From Thermoplasmata archaeon (GTDB taxonomy: Archaea; Thermoplasmatota; Thermoplasmata; Thermoplasmatales; GCA-001856825): a DNA stretch of 44,607 nucleotides. Under the pieces are notes generated by a model. It saw only the letters and a list, made by a program, of their open reading frames with translations, was not told the origin of the DNA and did not search any database. Positions 24,252 to 32,544 of this stretch are shown here, piece by piece. The stretch is taken from contig JAKATW010000129.1 in the NCBI GenBank assembly GCA_021827945.1, positions 1 through 44,607 of the forward strand. Direction: 5' to 3'. The translations under genes were made by a program, and so were the position numbers. Positions within the stretch are counted from its first letter, which is position 1, and every line of letters starts with the position of its first letter.

Positions 24252-24593
24252 TTACAGTGTGTTCTTCAGGATCGCGTCCAGCTCCGGTCCAATGGTCTTG
24301 AGTATGGACATAACCAACTCATTCCTGAACGATTCTGGCATAGAAATCAGGCCAAGTTCAGCCACAACTTTGAGTATCTTTCCCTGTGCCCCGGCCTCGA
24401 GAAGTTTGCCCCTCGTATAGTCCATAATCGCCTCCTTCAATTCCTCTTCCATCCTTGGATTGGCCTTGAGTTTCTCCTTGATCCTCTCCTTTATCTCATC
24501 CTTGTAAAGATCCTGGATAGCTTGGACAATTATCTCGTCTGAAATCAGGAGCTTTTTTGAATCTTCGAGGATGAAACTATCGTCTTTGGCCAT
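24252..24593 (-). CDS. Hypothetical all-helical protein, 113 aa
   Basis: I do not recognise the family. The protein is almost entirely helical by composition, with a strongly charged middle ('YKDEIKERIKEKLKANP', 'RMEEELKEAIMDY') and an amphipathic C-terminal part. There is no signal peptide or membrane helix. Its stop is followed immediately by the ATG of the ion-transporter-family permease, so it may be a cytoplasmic partner or regulator of that carrier; this is inference from position only. Confidence 0.65.
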   Translation of the reverse strand: MAKDDSFILEDSKKLLISDEIIVQAIQDLYKDEIKERIKEKLKANPRMEEELKEAIMDYTRGKLLEAGAQGKILKVVAELGLISMPESFRNELVMSILKTIGPELDAILKNTL

Positions 24594-24645
24594 GGGAAGT
24601 TATACCTAATCGATATTATAACTATTCTTTACTTTTTCCTTATTC

Positions 24646-25044
24646 TCAAATGTCAAGCGTGACTTCGATCATAGCTGGGTCCCTGATGGCCTTGATTCTG
24701 TCGTAAGTTGCTGCCTTTACCATAATGGAACCTCTATTCCTCTTCCCTACCTGCTCTCCAAATCCCTCCCACCTCACCACACCATTGCAGAGTGTGATCT
24801 TCCTAACTCTAATAGCGAGTTGGGTCATCTCTGCTCTGTAAATCAGGTCATTCAGAAGCCTTGTCACACAGCTTTCGTCAGATTCGTATACAATCTCTGA
24901 ATTCAATTGAACGTCAGGCTGAATTTCCTTTCCATAAACCATCCTGAGCATGTGATTCGATAGTTGGAGGAGAGTGCTCTGAAACGAATTCCCCCAGGCC
25001 CTTAGCCTGACATCTGCAGTGTGTTCCAAGTTCCTTACAGGCAC
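24646..25044 (-). CDS. Archease
   Basis: A 132-residue archease, the small activator of the RNA ligase RtcB in tRNA splicing and RNA repair. The start 'NLEHTADVRLRAWG' carries the conserved metal-binding Asp11, and the C-terminus 'IEVTLDI' ends with the second conserved Asp strand. 'VTRLLNDLIYRAE' corresponds to the family's L-x-x-x-L-N-x-L-I-Y segment. The length is close to the usual 140. Its RtcB partner is not in the window. It lies between the flippase and the 113-aa gene on the same strand with short gaps. Confidence 0.9.
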   Translation of the reverse strand: MPVRNLEHTADVRLRAWGNSFQSTLLQLSNHMLRMVYGKEIQPDVQLNSEIVYESDESCVTRLLNDLIYRAEMTQLAIRVRKITLCNGVVRWEGFGEQVGKRNRGSIMVKAATYDRIKAIRDPAMIEVTLDI

Positions 25045-25073
25045 CCCTTGAGATTAAAATGGGAAATAAAACA

Positions 25074-26615
25074 CTATTGAGACTTATTCTTCAGTTCTTC
25101 AACTGCGTATTTGAAGAGCTTCTTGAAATTGACCATGTTCAGGATTTCAACAAGTTCCTCCCTCGAAATGGTCTTCGATGCGAGAAGGAGGCCTATGTAC
25201 GCAACGACGTAGAGTAACAAAAGGCCGATGAGAACCAGGAGGGGCAGACGTAGCAGACTATGCAAGAAGAGGTAGTACAGCAATCCTAGGAGTATTGCCA
25301 TTACGGATCCCTTCAGTGCCTTATATGTTATCGGAATCTTTACTTCTCTCATAAGAGCAACGGCAGATCCGATAAATAGTACTATCCCTGAAAACAGGTA
25401 TGAGTATGCGGCCCCGTTGACGCCAAGACCCGCAAACCTAAAGTCAGCGAGGGATCTTGGAATAAGGACGATGTCTAGCACTATAAACAGAGTATATGCC
25501 AGAGTGTTCAGAGTCCCAGAAATTTTCGTCTTTTCCACAGCATTGAAATGCGTCCAGAACGGTATTGACATAGTCCAGAACCACGACCCAACCAGCATGA
25601 TCTGAAATGCAAAGCTGTATGGGATTGCTGCAGAGCTCAAAAGATTCAGAACCGGCGCTGCGAGTACGGCAATAAACGCTGTGAGTGGAGTGACAAGGAC
25701 TGTCAGATACTTTACCGTCTGTCCCATCGTTTTGCCATAATCCCCGTTTGCAACGTGCAGCGAAGTTAGAATCGGGAGAATGAGGATCGTAACTGACATA
25801 GTAAACCCCGTAATCATCAGAATGTATCTATAATCAGTCGCGAATCCTGCGGATTGGTCGGCTCCGTATGCAAAGAACACCAGTATCTGTGCTAAATTGG
25901 CAGCAACGGCAGTTGTGAATGCTACTCCAATGAGCGGATACGAATACCTCAGATAGGTCTTGATGGTCTCGAGCTTCGGCATTCTGAAATTCCACGGCAT
26001 TCCTACTACAAAGCTGAGGATTGCATAGACAGCATAGGAAATTGAGTAGGATATTGATATCAAGAGAGCCATCTGATAAAGTCCAGATGATGATGACGGG
26101 AAATGAAAAACGTTCATGTGAATGAGCACGAAGACTGCTATAAATCTCGTGATTGACTCCATTATTGGTGGGAAAGACATCTTGAATGCCTCCTGTGTAC
26201 CGGTGAAGAATGCACGGTTTGCCTGTATATAGGGCAACCCCACAAAATACGGAATCAGAAGCAGGAGACTCAGGTAGACAAGAGGCGATTCAAATGCCTG
26301 ATGGAATACTCTGGTCCAGATGAAGACCGCGAGGAAGATGACTCCTACATAGACCAGAGTCAGAAGGACCTTCATGAAAATGAGCGCGTTGTTGTATTCA
26401 TTCCTGTCCTTTCCGGCTGCGATCATTCTGACGTGAGCGGTGTTTATTCCCAGGTCAGAAACGAATGAAAAGACCAGGCCAAATGAGAGCGCCGCAGAAA
26501 ATAGACCCCATGTATGAAAACCCGCATCTCTCAGGATCAGGACCATCGTAAGGAACCCAACTATCAGTCCTAGTCCGTTCTGCAATAGAATCCAAGCTGG
26601 TTTGGAAGTTTCCAT
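25074..26615 (-). CDS. Polysaccharide flippase family protein (Wzx/MATE-like, MOP superfamily)
   Basis: A 513-residue membrane protein with about 14 hydrophobic helices, matching the multidrug/oligosaccharidyl-lipid/polysaccharide superfamily. The N-terminal 'LLQNGLGLIVGFLTMVLI' and the following 'GLFSAALSFGLVFSFVSDLGI' (in part) are characteristic of Wzx-like flippases. It likely flips lipid-linked glycans for surface glycan or glycoprotein assembly. It diverges from carS (lipid headgroup activation), with the two promoters packed between them. A TATA-like element lies about 22 nt upstream of the ATG. Confidence 0.85.
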   Translation of the reverse strand: METSKPAWILLQNGLGLIVGFLTMVLILRDAGFHTWGLFSAALSFGLVFSFVSDLGINTAHVRMIAAGKDRNEYNNALIFMKVLLTLVYVGVIFLAVFIWTRVFHQAFESPLVYLSLLLLIPYFVGLPYIQANRAFFTGTQEAFKMSFPPIMESITRFIAVFVLIHMNVFHFPSSSSGLYQMALLISISYSISYAVYAILSFVVGMPWNFRMPKLETIKTYLRYSYPLIGVAFTTAVAANLAQILVFFAYGADQSAGFATDYRYILMITGFTMSVTILILPILTSLHVANGDYGKTMGQTVKYLTVLVTPLTAFIAVLAAPVLNLLSSAAIPYSFAFQIMLVGSWFWTMSIPFWTHFNAVEKTKISGTLNTLAYTLFIVLDIVLIPRSLADFRFAGLGVNGAAYSYLFSGIVLFIGSAVALMREVKIPITYKALKGSVMAILLGLLYYLFLHSLLRLPLLVLIGLLLLYVVAYIGLLLASKTISREELVEILNMVNFKKLFKYAVEELKNKSQ

Positions 26616-26634
26616 CCTTTAGGGCTTAGTAGGG

Positions 26635-26642
26635 AAATATAG
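26635..26642 (-). promoter_or_regulatory. TATA-like promoter of the flippase-led gene run
   Basis: Minus strand 'ctatattt', about 20-27 nt before the flippase ATG at 26615. Confidence 0.45.
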
Positions 26643-26669
26643 AAAAACCTTGGGATTTCTAAGAAATGG

Positions 26670-26678
26670 TTATATTTT
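26670..26678 (+). promoter_or_regulatory. TATA-like promoter of carS
   Basis: 'ttatatttt' ends 20 nt before the GTG at 26698. It lies downstream of the TTG start used by the ORF track, so it decides in favour of the later GTG. Confidence 0.5.
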
Positions 26679-26697
26679 GGCAAACTCTTGGCCGAAT

Positions 26698-27243
26698 GTG
26701 ATTCCCTCGTTCGTCGCATCACTAATACTGTTTATTCCCGCATTCATTGCTAACCCAAGTGCAGTGATCACGGGGGGACATCTGATCATAGACGGAGGAA
26801 AGACCTGGAAAGGGAAGAGAATATTCGGGGATCACAAGACCTGGTCAGGATTTCTAGGTGGTATAATTGCTGGAACGGCTATTGGATTGATCCTGAATTA
26901 TCTATTCCTCTATTTCAATGTCCAAGAACTGGTGTTTTCAGCATACTTGGCACCAGCGCTGGCGATGGTCCTCACTCTTTCGTTATTTTCAATGCTCGGG
27001 GATCTTGTAGGTTCATTCATCAAGAGGAGGATCGGGAGGGCCCCGGGAGCGGAATCCCTCTTCCTTGATCAGTATCCATTTGCACTCTTTGCTCTTGCAT
27101 TCTTTTACATAGCCTTCCTTCCGGAGGCCAGATCGCTATTTCCTTGGGAGGGTGTGATAGCAATACTGGTGGTCACACCACTGATTCACAGGGCAGTAAA
27201 CATCATTGGATACAAACTCAAAATGAAGAGCGTCCCTTACTGA
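26698..27243 (+). CDS. carS: CDP-archaeol synthase (CarS, former DUF46)
   Basis: An integral membrane enzyme that activates unsaturated archaetidic acid with CTP, giving CDP-archaeol for polar lipid headgroups. The signature 'DGGKTWKGKRIFGDHKTWSGF' is present (quoted in part: 'GDHKTWSGF'), followed by hydrophobic helices and 'SMLGDLVGSFIKRR', which matches the cytidylyltransferase-like end. The ORF track begins at TTG 26650, but that precedes the likely TATA box. The GTG at 26698 gives 181 residues starting 'MIPSFVASLILFIPAFIANP', the usual family beginning. It is a single gene, convergent with xpd, ends overlapping by 7 nt. Confidence 0.92.
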   Translation: MIPSFVASLILFIPAFIANPSAVITGGHLIIDGGKTWKGKRIFGDHKTWSGFLGGIIAGTAIGLILNYLFLYFNVQELVFSAYLAPALAMVLTLSLFSMLGDLVGSFIKRRIGRAPGAESLFLDQYPFALFALAFFYIAFLPEARSLFPWEGVIAILVVTPLIHRAVNIIGYKLKMKSVPY

Positions 27244-29039
27244 TCCAGGAAATAGTTCGTATCAGATATTACATCCTTGCTCAGGTACAGGTTTGGTAGG
27301 TCCGTTCTGAATTTCCTTGCTCTGGAATCCAGGATTACTGCGACCCCTCTCTCTTCGGGACTTCTGATCAGCCTTCCGACTGCCTGTCTCATTCTCGTTG
27401 AGGCTACCGCTTCATAGGCATATTCCCACCCTCTCTTGAATTTCATTTCATAGAAGAGCTCCATTGCGGCCGATTCTGGCGATGGAGGGGGGTATGGTAT
27501 TCCAGTCAATACAGCCACTTCTACCAATTTTCCTGGAAGATCTATTCCCTCTGATATACGACCGTTGACCACAGCAAAGAGGTTCCCACCTTTTTCCCGG
27601 AAGTCGGTAATGAGCGAGACGAATTCCTCGTTGTTCATTCCCTTCCTTTCAAAGTAGATTCTTCCCTTCATTTCCAGTTCCAGGAAGGAAGAAAGCTGCT
27701 CGTAAGAGGTACAGAATATTATCTTGTTTCGTTTGATCTTTTCAATTATCTCCTTGACATAGAAATTCATCCTTTCTCTAGATTCATCCTTGAGAGTGTA
27801 CTTGGATGTAACATCATCTACAAAGAGCACCCTCAGGTTTCTCTCGAGGTAGTCCGCCTTTATCACTACCTTCTCGGGGCCACTAAGCCCCATTTCGTCT
27901 ATGAATTTGCTGAAGGGCGAGATCGTACCCGACATGAAGAACGATTTGTAGGATTTGTCGAAGAATTTTAGGACCTCGTAGGTTTCAAGATTCATCAGGC
28001 TTATTCCAGTTGGCTCGTCGTTGTGGGAGATCATGACACGGTAATTCTCATCATCCTCCATGAGTCTTGAGGCCAGGATCGATGAGTTGTAGATATAGCT
28101 CCTTGGCAGCTTCCCTTCGCTGCTTTGTGTCTCTCTTTTTGACAGTCCGAAGTTGGCCATAAGAGAGAGCAGGTTCTTGACGTCCAGTGAGTTCATCTGG
28201 AATGCTTCCATGTAGGCTTCTGTAACCTCCTGTGTTGTGACTATCCTATCCCCCTCCTTCAGCAGGGACGACAGGGCCTCCTTAAGTGAATCCACTATGT
28301 AGGACGCATTGACCTTGTTCAGCATCATATCCCCGTACTGGTCTATCTCCTTGTAACAGTTTCCGAGACTGTTGTGTGTGAGTCGGGTGGAGAGTAAGCT
28401 CCTTGTGAGGTCAGGAATGTTGTGTGCCTCATCTGCAATCAGAATTATGTCCTTCAATTCGGCTTCCATCCATCCGAGGAATCTCTCGCGTATGAACGGG
28501 TTCAGAAAGAAGGAGTATGAAGTAACGATGATGTTTGCATCCGTCGCGAGTCTTTTCTGTGCGAAGTAAGGGCAGAATCCCTCATCGCCGACCGCGACGA
28601 AATCTTCCTGCGACATTATATGTTTCTTCCATCCCTGATCGTAATTCGTATCGTATGGGCAGCCTCCCTTGCCTTTCCTGTTTTTTTCGATCAGCACTCT
28701 ACAGAAATTGCTTTGCTCCTCTGGAGTCCCCTGGGACATTTCTGATGCCTGTTTCTTGAACAGACACATCTCGCCGCGTCCAAAAAAACTCATTACCTTT
28801 TCAATTCCAAGTTGCCTGGCTTCTCTGAGCAGGTTCTCTCCCTGGGAGTTTGTCCTCGTGAGGAAAACGATTCTCCTGTCGGGGTACCTAGACACGGCGT
28901 GAAAGAGAACAGCTATGGTTTTTCCTGAGCCCGTGGGACTCTCCAGTATTGTAGACTTCTTCTCGCTGTGTTCCAGCTTCTGGAATATCATTTCCTGCCA
29001 AGGGTATACCTCATACGGGAACTTTGGAGGTTCTTTCAA
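27237..29039 (-). CDS. xpd: XPD/Rad3-type DNA helicase
   Basis: An Fe-S superfamily 2 helicase that unwinds DNA 5' to 3', acting in repair. Helicase motif I is 'SPTGSGKT' (34-41) and motif II the DEAH box at 203-206. Four cysteines in the insertion between them (C92, C113, C127, C156) are the expected 4Fe-4S ligands. The C-terminal half holds 'SEGIDLPGK' and 'RQAVGRLIRSPEERG' (motifs V-VI). At 600 aa it is the normal archaeal length. Its start lies 29 nt inside the upstream HTH/binding-domain gene, making it the last gene of a four-gene operon. Confidence 0.93.
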   Translation of the reverse strand: MKEPPKFPYEVYPWQEMIFQKLEHSEKKSTILESPTGSGKTIAVLFHAVSRYPDRRIVFLTRTNSQGENLLREARQLGIEKVMSFFGRGEMCLFKKQASEMSQGTPEEQSNFCRVLIEKNRKGKGGCPYDTNYDQGWKKHIMSQEDFVAVGDEGFCPYFAQKRLATDANIIVTSYSFFLNPFIRERFLGWMEAELKDIILIADEAHNIPDLTRSLLSTRLTHNSLGNCYKEIDQYGDMMLNKVNASYIVDSLKEALSSLLKEGDRIVTTQEVTEAYMEAFQMNSLDVKNLLSLMANFGLSKRETQSSEGKLPRSYIYNSSILASRLMEDDENYRVMISHNDEPTGISLMNLETYEVLKFFDKSYKSFFMSGTISPFSKFIDEMGLSGPEKVVIKADYLERNLRVLFVDDVTSKYTLKDESRERMNFYVKEIIEKIKRNKIIFCTSYEQLSSFLELEMKGRIYFERKGMNNEEFVSLITDFREKGGNLFAVVNGRISEGIDLPGKLVEVAVLTGIPYPPPSPESAAMELFYEMKFKRGWEYAYEAVASTRMRQAVGRLIRSPEERGVAVILDSRARKFRTDLPNLYLSKDVISDTNYFLDQ

Positions 29040-29943
29040 GGAAAGGTTCCACCTCCTTTACCACAGGTAGTCCAAACGTTTCTATCTGTTTCTCGAGGTC
29101 CTCCCTGCTGACCGTTGTCGTGAAAATATATGAATCTAGGCTATCGAACACGTCACTCTCTCTGACGTCTATCACTTCGCTCATTTGCCTTGAAATCTCT
29201 TTCCTTACTTCTAGGGTGAGTTTCCCGTTTACTCTCTCTTTGTACCTCTCGATAAAAGCGTTGACTGACTTCGCGGGTTTTCCGCGATTGAATAGGCAAC
29301 AGCAGATACCGCTTGGAGGATTCTTCACACCATGGTTCATGGTCAGGAATGGTTCCCAGATCTGTGCAGCTTCTATCTCCCCCTTCTTGTAGGACCGTAA
29401 CATATCTTCTATGCTCTTGAAATATACCTGTTCATAATTAGCGAACTCTCTCGAATCCCTATCCATCCTTGATAACGGGGTAGTTCCGATCCTTCCACTT
29501 TCTTTCCTCTTTATTAGGCCAGCACCGCCCTGTGCAACCCCTGCGACGGGTCTGATACTCCTGTCTATAAGATAAAAGAAGTATCCGGAAATCAGTGGAC
29601 TTGCAACGATGTCTTCTGATCCCGTCATTAGTTCCTTGAGTGCCTCAAGACTGTTGTCGTAGACGGTCACTCTGAAAGGTATCCTGTCTTCCAGGTCGTG
29701 CAAAGCTGATATGACGTGAACGTACTCTGCGCTTCTCAGGAGTCCGACCCTCAGGGTTCCGGAGTGGTTCAGGGATACAATAACGGTCCTCTGGCTAATC
29801 CTTTTCCTGATGATGAATCCCTGTTTCTCAAGTTGCCTCAGTACCTCAGAAATTCTTGACCTCGAAGACTTGAGCCTCGTCGTCAGTTCTTTTTGAGTTA
29901 TCTCCTCTTTGAACAGTAAATCGAGTACCCTATCCTTGAGCAT
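29011..29943 (-). CDS. Winged-HTH regulator fused to a periplasmic-binding-protein-like domain
   Basis: Residues 1-65 form a MarR/ArsR-like winged helix: 'EITQKELTTRLKSSRSRISEVLRQLEKQ' (in part) is the recognition helix region and 'GFIIRKR...TVIVSL' the wing. From about residue 68 the protein reads like a type 2 substrate-binding fold of the NMT1/SsuA kind: 'TLRVGLLRS', 'IVASPLISGYFFYL', 'AAQIWEPFLT'. No signal peptide exists, so the binding domain is cytoplasmic and probably senses a small ligand. A Cys cluster 'GICCCLF' near residue 222 is unusual. It sits between the beta-CASP nuclease gene (5-nt gap) and xpd (29-nt overlap). The ligand is unknown. Confidence 0.75.
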   Translation of the reverse strand: MLKDRVLDLLFKEEITQKELTTRLKSSRSRISEVLRQLEKQGFIIRKRISQRTVIVSLNHSGTLRVGLLRSAEYVHVISALHDLEDRIPFRVTVYDNSLEALKELMTGSEDIVASPLISGYFFYLIDRSIRPVAGVAQGGAGLIKRKESGRIGTTPLSRMDRDSREFANYEQVYFKSIEDMLRSYKKGEIEAAQIWEPFLTMNHGVKNPPSGICCCLFNRGKPAKSVNAFIERYKERVNGKLTLEVRKEISRQMSEVIDVRESDVFDSLDSYIFTTTVSREDLEKQIETFGLPVVKEVEPFLERTSKVPV

Positions 29944-29948
29944 ACACG

Positions 29949-31169
29949 TCAGATTTCAAACTCTTCTCCATTCTTGGGGAGGATCACCTTTGCCGAAGTC
30001 AGATCCTTGGCCAGCTCCTCCCTCTTCTCTCCGTGCATCAGTATGACCTTGTCCGGCCTTGATCCCTCAATGAATTCTACAATTTCTTTGTGTCCGGAAT
30101 GTGCAGAGAAATCGAAGAACTTGACGTCCATGCTCACCTTTGAAGCGACCCCAGCAAGGTCGATACTACCTGTCTCCAGGAGCATTCGGCCATTTGTATC
30201 TTCAACCTGATATCCTGTCAGGAACAGCCCGTTCTTCGGATCGTTCAGCTGAGATATGTAATTGAGTACAGGACCACCATCGAGCATGCCGCTGGTCGTG
30301 ATGATGACATCGCCACTGAGTGCCTTCTCACGATCTGACTTACTTCTTACCAACCTTATTCTCCTGAGCATCTTCTTGTACCTCTGGTAGTTCTTGATGT
30401 ACTTTGGGAAGCTCAGAAGGACGTTGCATACGGTCCTTGCCATCCCATCTATCCAGATCTCATAGTCTGTGTTCTCAAGTACCATTAACAATTCCTGTGC
30501 CCTTCCTGTCGCAAAGGCAGGAACGACTGCGACTCCGTCATTCTCCACGACCTTCTGAATTGACGCCAAGAAATTCTCTTCGACACTAGGTCGAGGAGGG
30601 TGCTCCTTCCCCGCATATGTGCTCTCAACTATCAGTATGTCGGTGTCAATGGGCTTGATTCCGAATGTCAGGTGGGTATCTATGCTCTGGATGTCTCCTG
30701 TGAACACGATCTTCCTGTCATTCTGGATAAGGTACATTGAACTACCTACCAGGTGACCTGTGTTGTGAGAAGTGATTTCCTGGTCCTTGAACTCCATGGT
30801 CTCTCCATAGTTGAGAGGTGTGAAGGTCTCTATGATGCTATCAACGTCGAATTCCTCAAACGGCAATTTGTTTCCTTCAAGATTGGCTATTTTCACTGAA
30901 TCGTACAGAAGGATTGGTATCACCGATAATGTGGGAGGAGTTGCATAGACGTTGGCCCCACCATTCTTATTCAGCCACGGAAGCATTCCCACGTGGTCTA
31001 GGTGTGAATGTGTGACGAACACGCCATCCACCTTCGGCGCAAGCATCGGGAATGTCGGGGGCTTTGTCGGGTTCATTCCATAGTCAAAGAGGAATTTGTA
31101 CCGGTCTGAGGAGAGGACCATTCCAAGTCTCCCGACCTCGTCTCCCCCTCCCAGGAATCTAGCCTTCAA
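29949..31169 (-). CDS. Beta-CASP family metallo-beta-lactamase RNase (aCPSF2-like)
   Basis: A 406-residue zinc nuclease of the CPSF type. Metallo-lactamase motifs: 'HSHLDH' (54-59), histidine in 'TGHLVGSS', aspartate in 'TGDIQS'. Beta-CASP motifs: 'VESTYA' (A), 'PAFATGRAQELL' (B), and 'MHGEKREE' with the C-terminal histidine. The KH domains of aCPSF1 are absent, so it matches the shorter archaeal aCPSF2 group. It probably cleaves or trims RNA. The start overlaps the end of the MTA phosphorylase gene by 4 nt, so the two are translationally coupled. Confidence 0.9.
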   Translation of the reverse strand: MKARFLGGGDEVGRLGMVLSSDRYKFLFDYGMNPTKPPTFPMLAPKVDGVFVTHSHLDHVGMLPWLNKNGGANVYATPPTLSVIPILLYDSVKIANLEGNKLPFEEFDVDSIIETFTPLNYGETMEFKDQEITSHNTGHLVGSSMYLIQNDRKIVFTGDIQSIDTHLTFGIKPIDTDILIVESTYAGKEHPPRPSVEENFLASIQKVVENDGVAVVPAFATGRAQELLMVLENTDYEIWIDGMARTVCNVLLSFPKYIKNYQRYKKMLRRIRLVRSKSDREKALSGDVIITTSGMLDGGPVLNYISQLNDPKNGLFLTGYQVEDTNGRMLLETGSIDLAGVASKVSMDVKFFDFSAHSGHKEIVEFIEGSRPDKVILMHGEKREELAKDLTSAKVILPKNGEEFEI

Positions 31170-31939
31170 AGCCCTGCCTCCCTTAGATGAAGACCGCAGC
31201 TACACGATCTCACAGAACCAATTCTTGGGATTGCATTTGTCAGTACGTTCTTTATGTTTTCCTCATTTTCTTTCATAACTCTTACCACTTCTTTTGAATT
31301 TACGGGTATCTCTGCCCAGACATCATAGTCTGTGACAGTTGCTAGTGTCAGGTAACACATCTCCTTCTCCCTCGCGAGGTTTATCTCAGGAACGAGCGTC
31401 ATGCCTATAATGTCCCCCACCCCTCTGAAGAACTTGCTTTCAGCCCTCGTCGAGAACCTGGGGCCCTCTATGCATACGTAAGTCCCTCCTTTCCTAGACT
31501 TGATCCTCAGATCGATGAGACTCTTGTGGAAAATTTCCTGTAGTTCCGGACAGAATGGATCTGCCATGGAGATATGGACAACCTGTGGTCCATCATAGAA
31601 TGTGTACGCTCTGCCTTTGGTATAATCGAAGAACTGATCAGGTAGAGCTATCGCTCCCGGTTCTATATCCTTCTGAAGAGATCCGACTGCAGAAACTCCT
31701 ATCACTCTCTCTACACCCATTTCCTTTAGTCCATATATGTTAGCCCTGTAGTTTATCTTGTGCGGCGGTATCTTGTGTTCCTTCCCATGCCTATAGAGCA
31801 CTACAACCTCCTTCCCCCCAATCTTTCCTATTTCCATTGGAGAAGACATTTCTCCGTATGGGGTGCTGAGATTGACGAACTCGGCATTTTCAAGCAACTT
31901 TCCCGTAACCGATCCGCCTATTAGTCCTATTGTTGCCAT
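31166..31939 (-). CDS. mtnP: 5'-methylthioadenosine phosphorylase family enzyme
   Basis: A 257-residue purine nucleoside phosphorylase-fold enzyme that splits MTA with phosphate into adenine and methylthioribose-1-phosphate. 'IGLIGGSVTG' begins the phosphate site, 'YRHGKEHKIPPHKINYRAN' (in part) is the family signature, 'CIEGPRFSTRAES' follows, and 'GMTLVPEINLARE' holds the nucleoside-binding Met/Glu region. The C-terminal 'SCSC' contains a CxC motif (C246, C248), as in disulfide-stabilised MTA phosphorylases of thermophilic archaea. It heads the operon with the beta-CASP nuclease, HTH fusion and xpd. A TATA-like element lies 22 nt upstream of the ATG. Confidence 0.9.
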   Translation of the reverse strand: MATIGLIGGSVTGKLLENAEFVNLSTPYGEMSSPMEIGKIGGKEVVVLYRHGKEHKIPPHKINYRANIYGLKEMGVERVIGVSAVGSLQKDIEPGAIALPDQFFDYTKGRAYTFYDGPQVVHISMADPFCPELQEIFHKSLIDLRIKSRKGGTYVCIEGPRFSTRAESKFFRGVGDIIGMTLVPEINLAREKEMCYLTLATVTDYDVWAEIPVNSKEVVRVMKENEENIKNVLTNAIPRIGSVRSCSCGLHLREAGL

Positions 31940-31960
31940 TGAAACTATATATTTTGCTGA

Positions 31961-31970
31961 CTAAAAATAA
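31961..31970 (-). promoter_or_regulatory. TATA-like promoter of the mtnP operon
   Basis: Minus strand 'ttatttttag', 22-31 nt before the ATG at 31939. Confidence 0.45.
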
Positions 31971-32116
31971 TTTGGAACGACAGACCGCAAATAATTCGAG
32001 AGATAAGTCAAGTGATAGCGACCATATCCTATTAAATTCAATTCAAAGAATAATAGAGATTACGGTGGTATTCCGCACCATGGAGTCTCCCAAATCTCGC
32101 TATGATTCTAATCAGA

Positions 32117-32126
32117 ATTATATATC
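32117..32126 (+). promoter_or_regulatory. TATA-like promoter of the LSm-L37e-purF operon
   Basis: 'attatatatc' ends about 19 nt before the LSm ATG at 32145, a leaderless arrangement. Confidence 0.5.
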
Positions 32127-32144
32127 AGGTAACAATGGGGTCTC

Positions 32145-32381
32145 ATGGAAGGCAAGCTGCGTCCTCTGAATGTTCTAGGGAACAGTCTTAACCAGTACGT
32201 GCTGGTTAAGGTGAAGTGGAACAGGGAGTATAGGGGACTGCTGGATGGTTACGATCAACACCTTAACCTTGTCATAAAGAACGCGGAAGAGGTAATCGAA
32301 AACAAGAGCAGGGGAACTTTCCCTGTAATGGTAGTGAGAGGGGACGTAGTGGTATATATTTCACCTTCGGAGGCGATATGA
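32145..32381 (+). CDS. Sm-like (LSm/SmAP) RNA-binding protein
   Basis: A 78-residue archaeal Sm protein that would form a seven-membered ring binding U-rich RNA. Sm1 motif: 'VLVKVKWNREYRGLLDGYDQHLNLVI' (quoted in part: 'GYDQHLNLVI'), and Sm2 'VVRGDVVVYIS' near the end with the typical R-G-D-x-V pattern. It precedes the L37e gene by 1 nt and purF beyond it, a gene order often seen in euryarchaea, which supports both assignments. Confidence 0.93.
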   Translation: MEGKLRPLNVLGNSLNQYVLVKVKWNREYRGLLDGYDQHLNLVIKNAEEVIENKSRGTFPVMVVRGDVVVYISPSEAI

Positions 32382-32382
32382 T

Positions 32383-32544
32383 ATGAGAGGAACCCCCTCA
32401 ATGGGGAGAAGGAACAGGATAAAAGTCCATATAAAGTGCAGGAGATGCGGACAGCACTCCTATAACGTCAGTGACAAAAGGTGCGCACACTGTGGATATC
32501 CGGATTCAAGGCTCAGAAGTTATAACTGGGCGAAGTCTAGGTGA
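32383..32544 (+). CDS. rpl37e: 50S ribosomal protein L37e
   Basis: This 53-codon gene is too short for the ORF track. It starts with ATG one base after the LSm stop and ends with TGA at 32544. The protein begins 'MRGTPSMGRRNR' and contains a zinc finger with Cys19, Cys22, Cys34 and Cys37 ('CRRCGQ' and 'CAHCGY'), ending in the basic 'RLRSYNWAKSR', all typical of L37e of the large subunit. The first codons of purF are read in another frame inside its 3' half. Confidence 0.95.
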   Translation: MRGTPSMGRRNRIKVHIKCRRCGQHSYNVSDKRCAHCGYPDSRLRSYNWAKSR

